A stretch of 64,000 bases of DNA from Fusibacter paucivorans (GTDB lineage Bacteria > Bacillota > Clostridia > Peptostreptococcales > Acidaminobacteraceae), in contig NZ_JAHBCL010000020.1 of assembly GCF_018390735.1 (NCBI RefSeq), positions 30,295-94,294 on the forward strand, given 5' to 3'. Position 1 is the first letter of the stretch. Every line of letters begins with the position of its first letter. The notes beneath the pieces were generated by a model. That model ran no database searches and was not told where the DNA came from. It saw nothing but the letters and a program-made list of their open reading frames with translations. Shown in pieces: positions 63,890 through 64,000 of the stretch. The translations under genes and the position numbers were made by a program.

Positions 63890-64000
63890 GTGCGTGCGTC
63901 CAGCAAAGCTGGACGTTGCTTGCTGGTGAAAGTCCAGCCATGGTAATCGCCAAGGAGCCATGTAGCCAGTCCCGGTGCGTCGCAGTAATGCGGGGTGCTG
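63890..64000 (+). mobile_element. group II intron, 5' end (cut by window edge)
   Basis: GTGCG at 63890-63894 is the normal intron start. GTCCAGC-AAA-GCTGGAC and GTGAAAGTCCAGCC, followed by GGAGCCATGTAGCC, resemble the first stems of domain I. It sits 5 bases after a terminator, the favoured site of class C introns. The reverse transcriptase gene would lie beyond the window. The first base is uncertain because GTGCG is repeated at 63894. Confidence 0.75.

Overview
The window looks like the chromosome of a low-to-mid GC Gram-positive bacterium, most likely an anaerobic member of the Clostridia. This rests on the order of the housekeeping genes, on strong AGGAGG-type ribosome sites with frequent TTG and GTG starts, and on consensus SigA promoters. 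The genus cannot be named from the sequence alone; a Fusibacter/Acidaminobacter-like relative is only a guess. No rRNA, tRNA or CRISPR was seen.

Layout. 1-4215: the end of an RluA/RluD-type pseudouridine synthase, pyrR, a DUF308 membrane protein, an orphan solute-binding-like protein and rqcH. 4561-12180: a long forward housekeeping run, yicC-gmk-rpoZ-coaBC-priA-def-fmt-Zn metallopeptidase. 12563-14329: an inserted CHASE-GGDEF-hemerythrin sensor protein. 14431-20653: rsmB-stp-pknB-rsgA-rpe-thiN, with rlmN absent from its usual place after rsmB. 20785-30921: an accessory region with a TetR-controlled RND efflux pair, a LysR regulator, an SLC13 permease with a CocE-type hydrolase, and a broken chemotaxis receptor gene. 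31131-33587: rpmB diverging from yloU-fakA. 33657-37879: a molybdoenzyme module. 37887-42471: recG-rsmD-coaD-coiled-coil protein and a nitroreductase. 42498-43706: tmcAL. 43847-62335: a second long housekeeping run, ackA-DUF177-rpmF-plsX-rnc-radical SAM-smc-ftsY-ylxM-ffh-rpsP-khpA-rimM-trmD-rplS-rbgA-rnhB-FliK-like-FlhB-like-yraN. 62500-64000: a TetR gene, a small membrane protein and, at the edge, the 5' end of a group II intron placed just after a terminator.

The most unusual item is the molybdoenzyme module. Its first gene encodes one polypeptide in which a complete TorD/DmsD-type maturation chaperone is fused to the N-terminus of a DmsA-type molybdopterin catalytic subunit. No Tat leader is visible, and the first cysteine of the usual iron-sulfur motif is replaced by glycine. 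It is followed by a 16-cysteine DmsB-like electron-transfer subunit and MobA, which makes the guanine dinucleotide form of the cofactor. No membrane anchor is encoded. The set reads as a compact, probably cytoplasmic, reductase module that carries its own chaperone. The substrate is unknown.

Other points of note are the oxygen/iron-type hemerythrin domain on a diguanylate cyclase, an orphan binding protein downstream of rqcH, several dyads in promoter regions, an SD-sequestering GNRA hairpin before rnc, and several short tandem repeats between genes.
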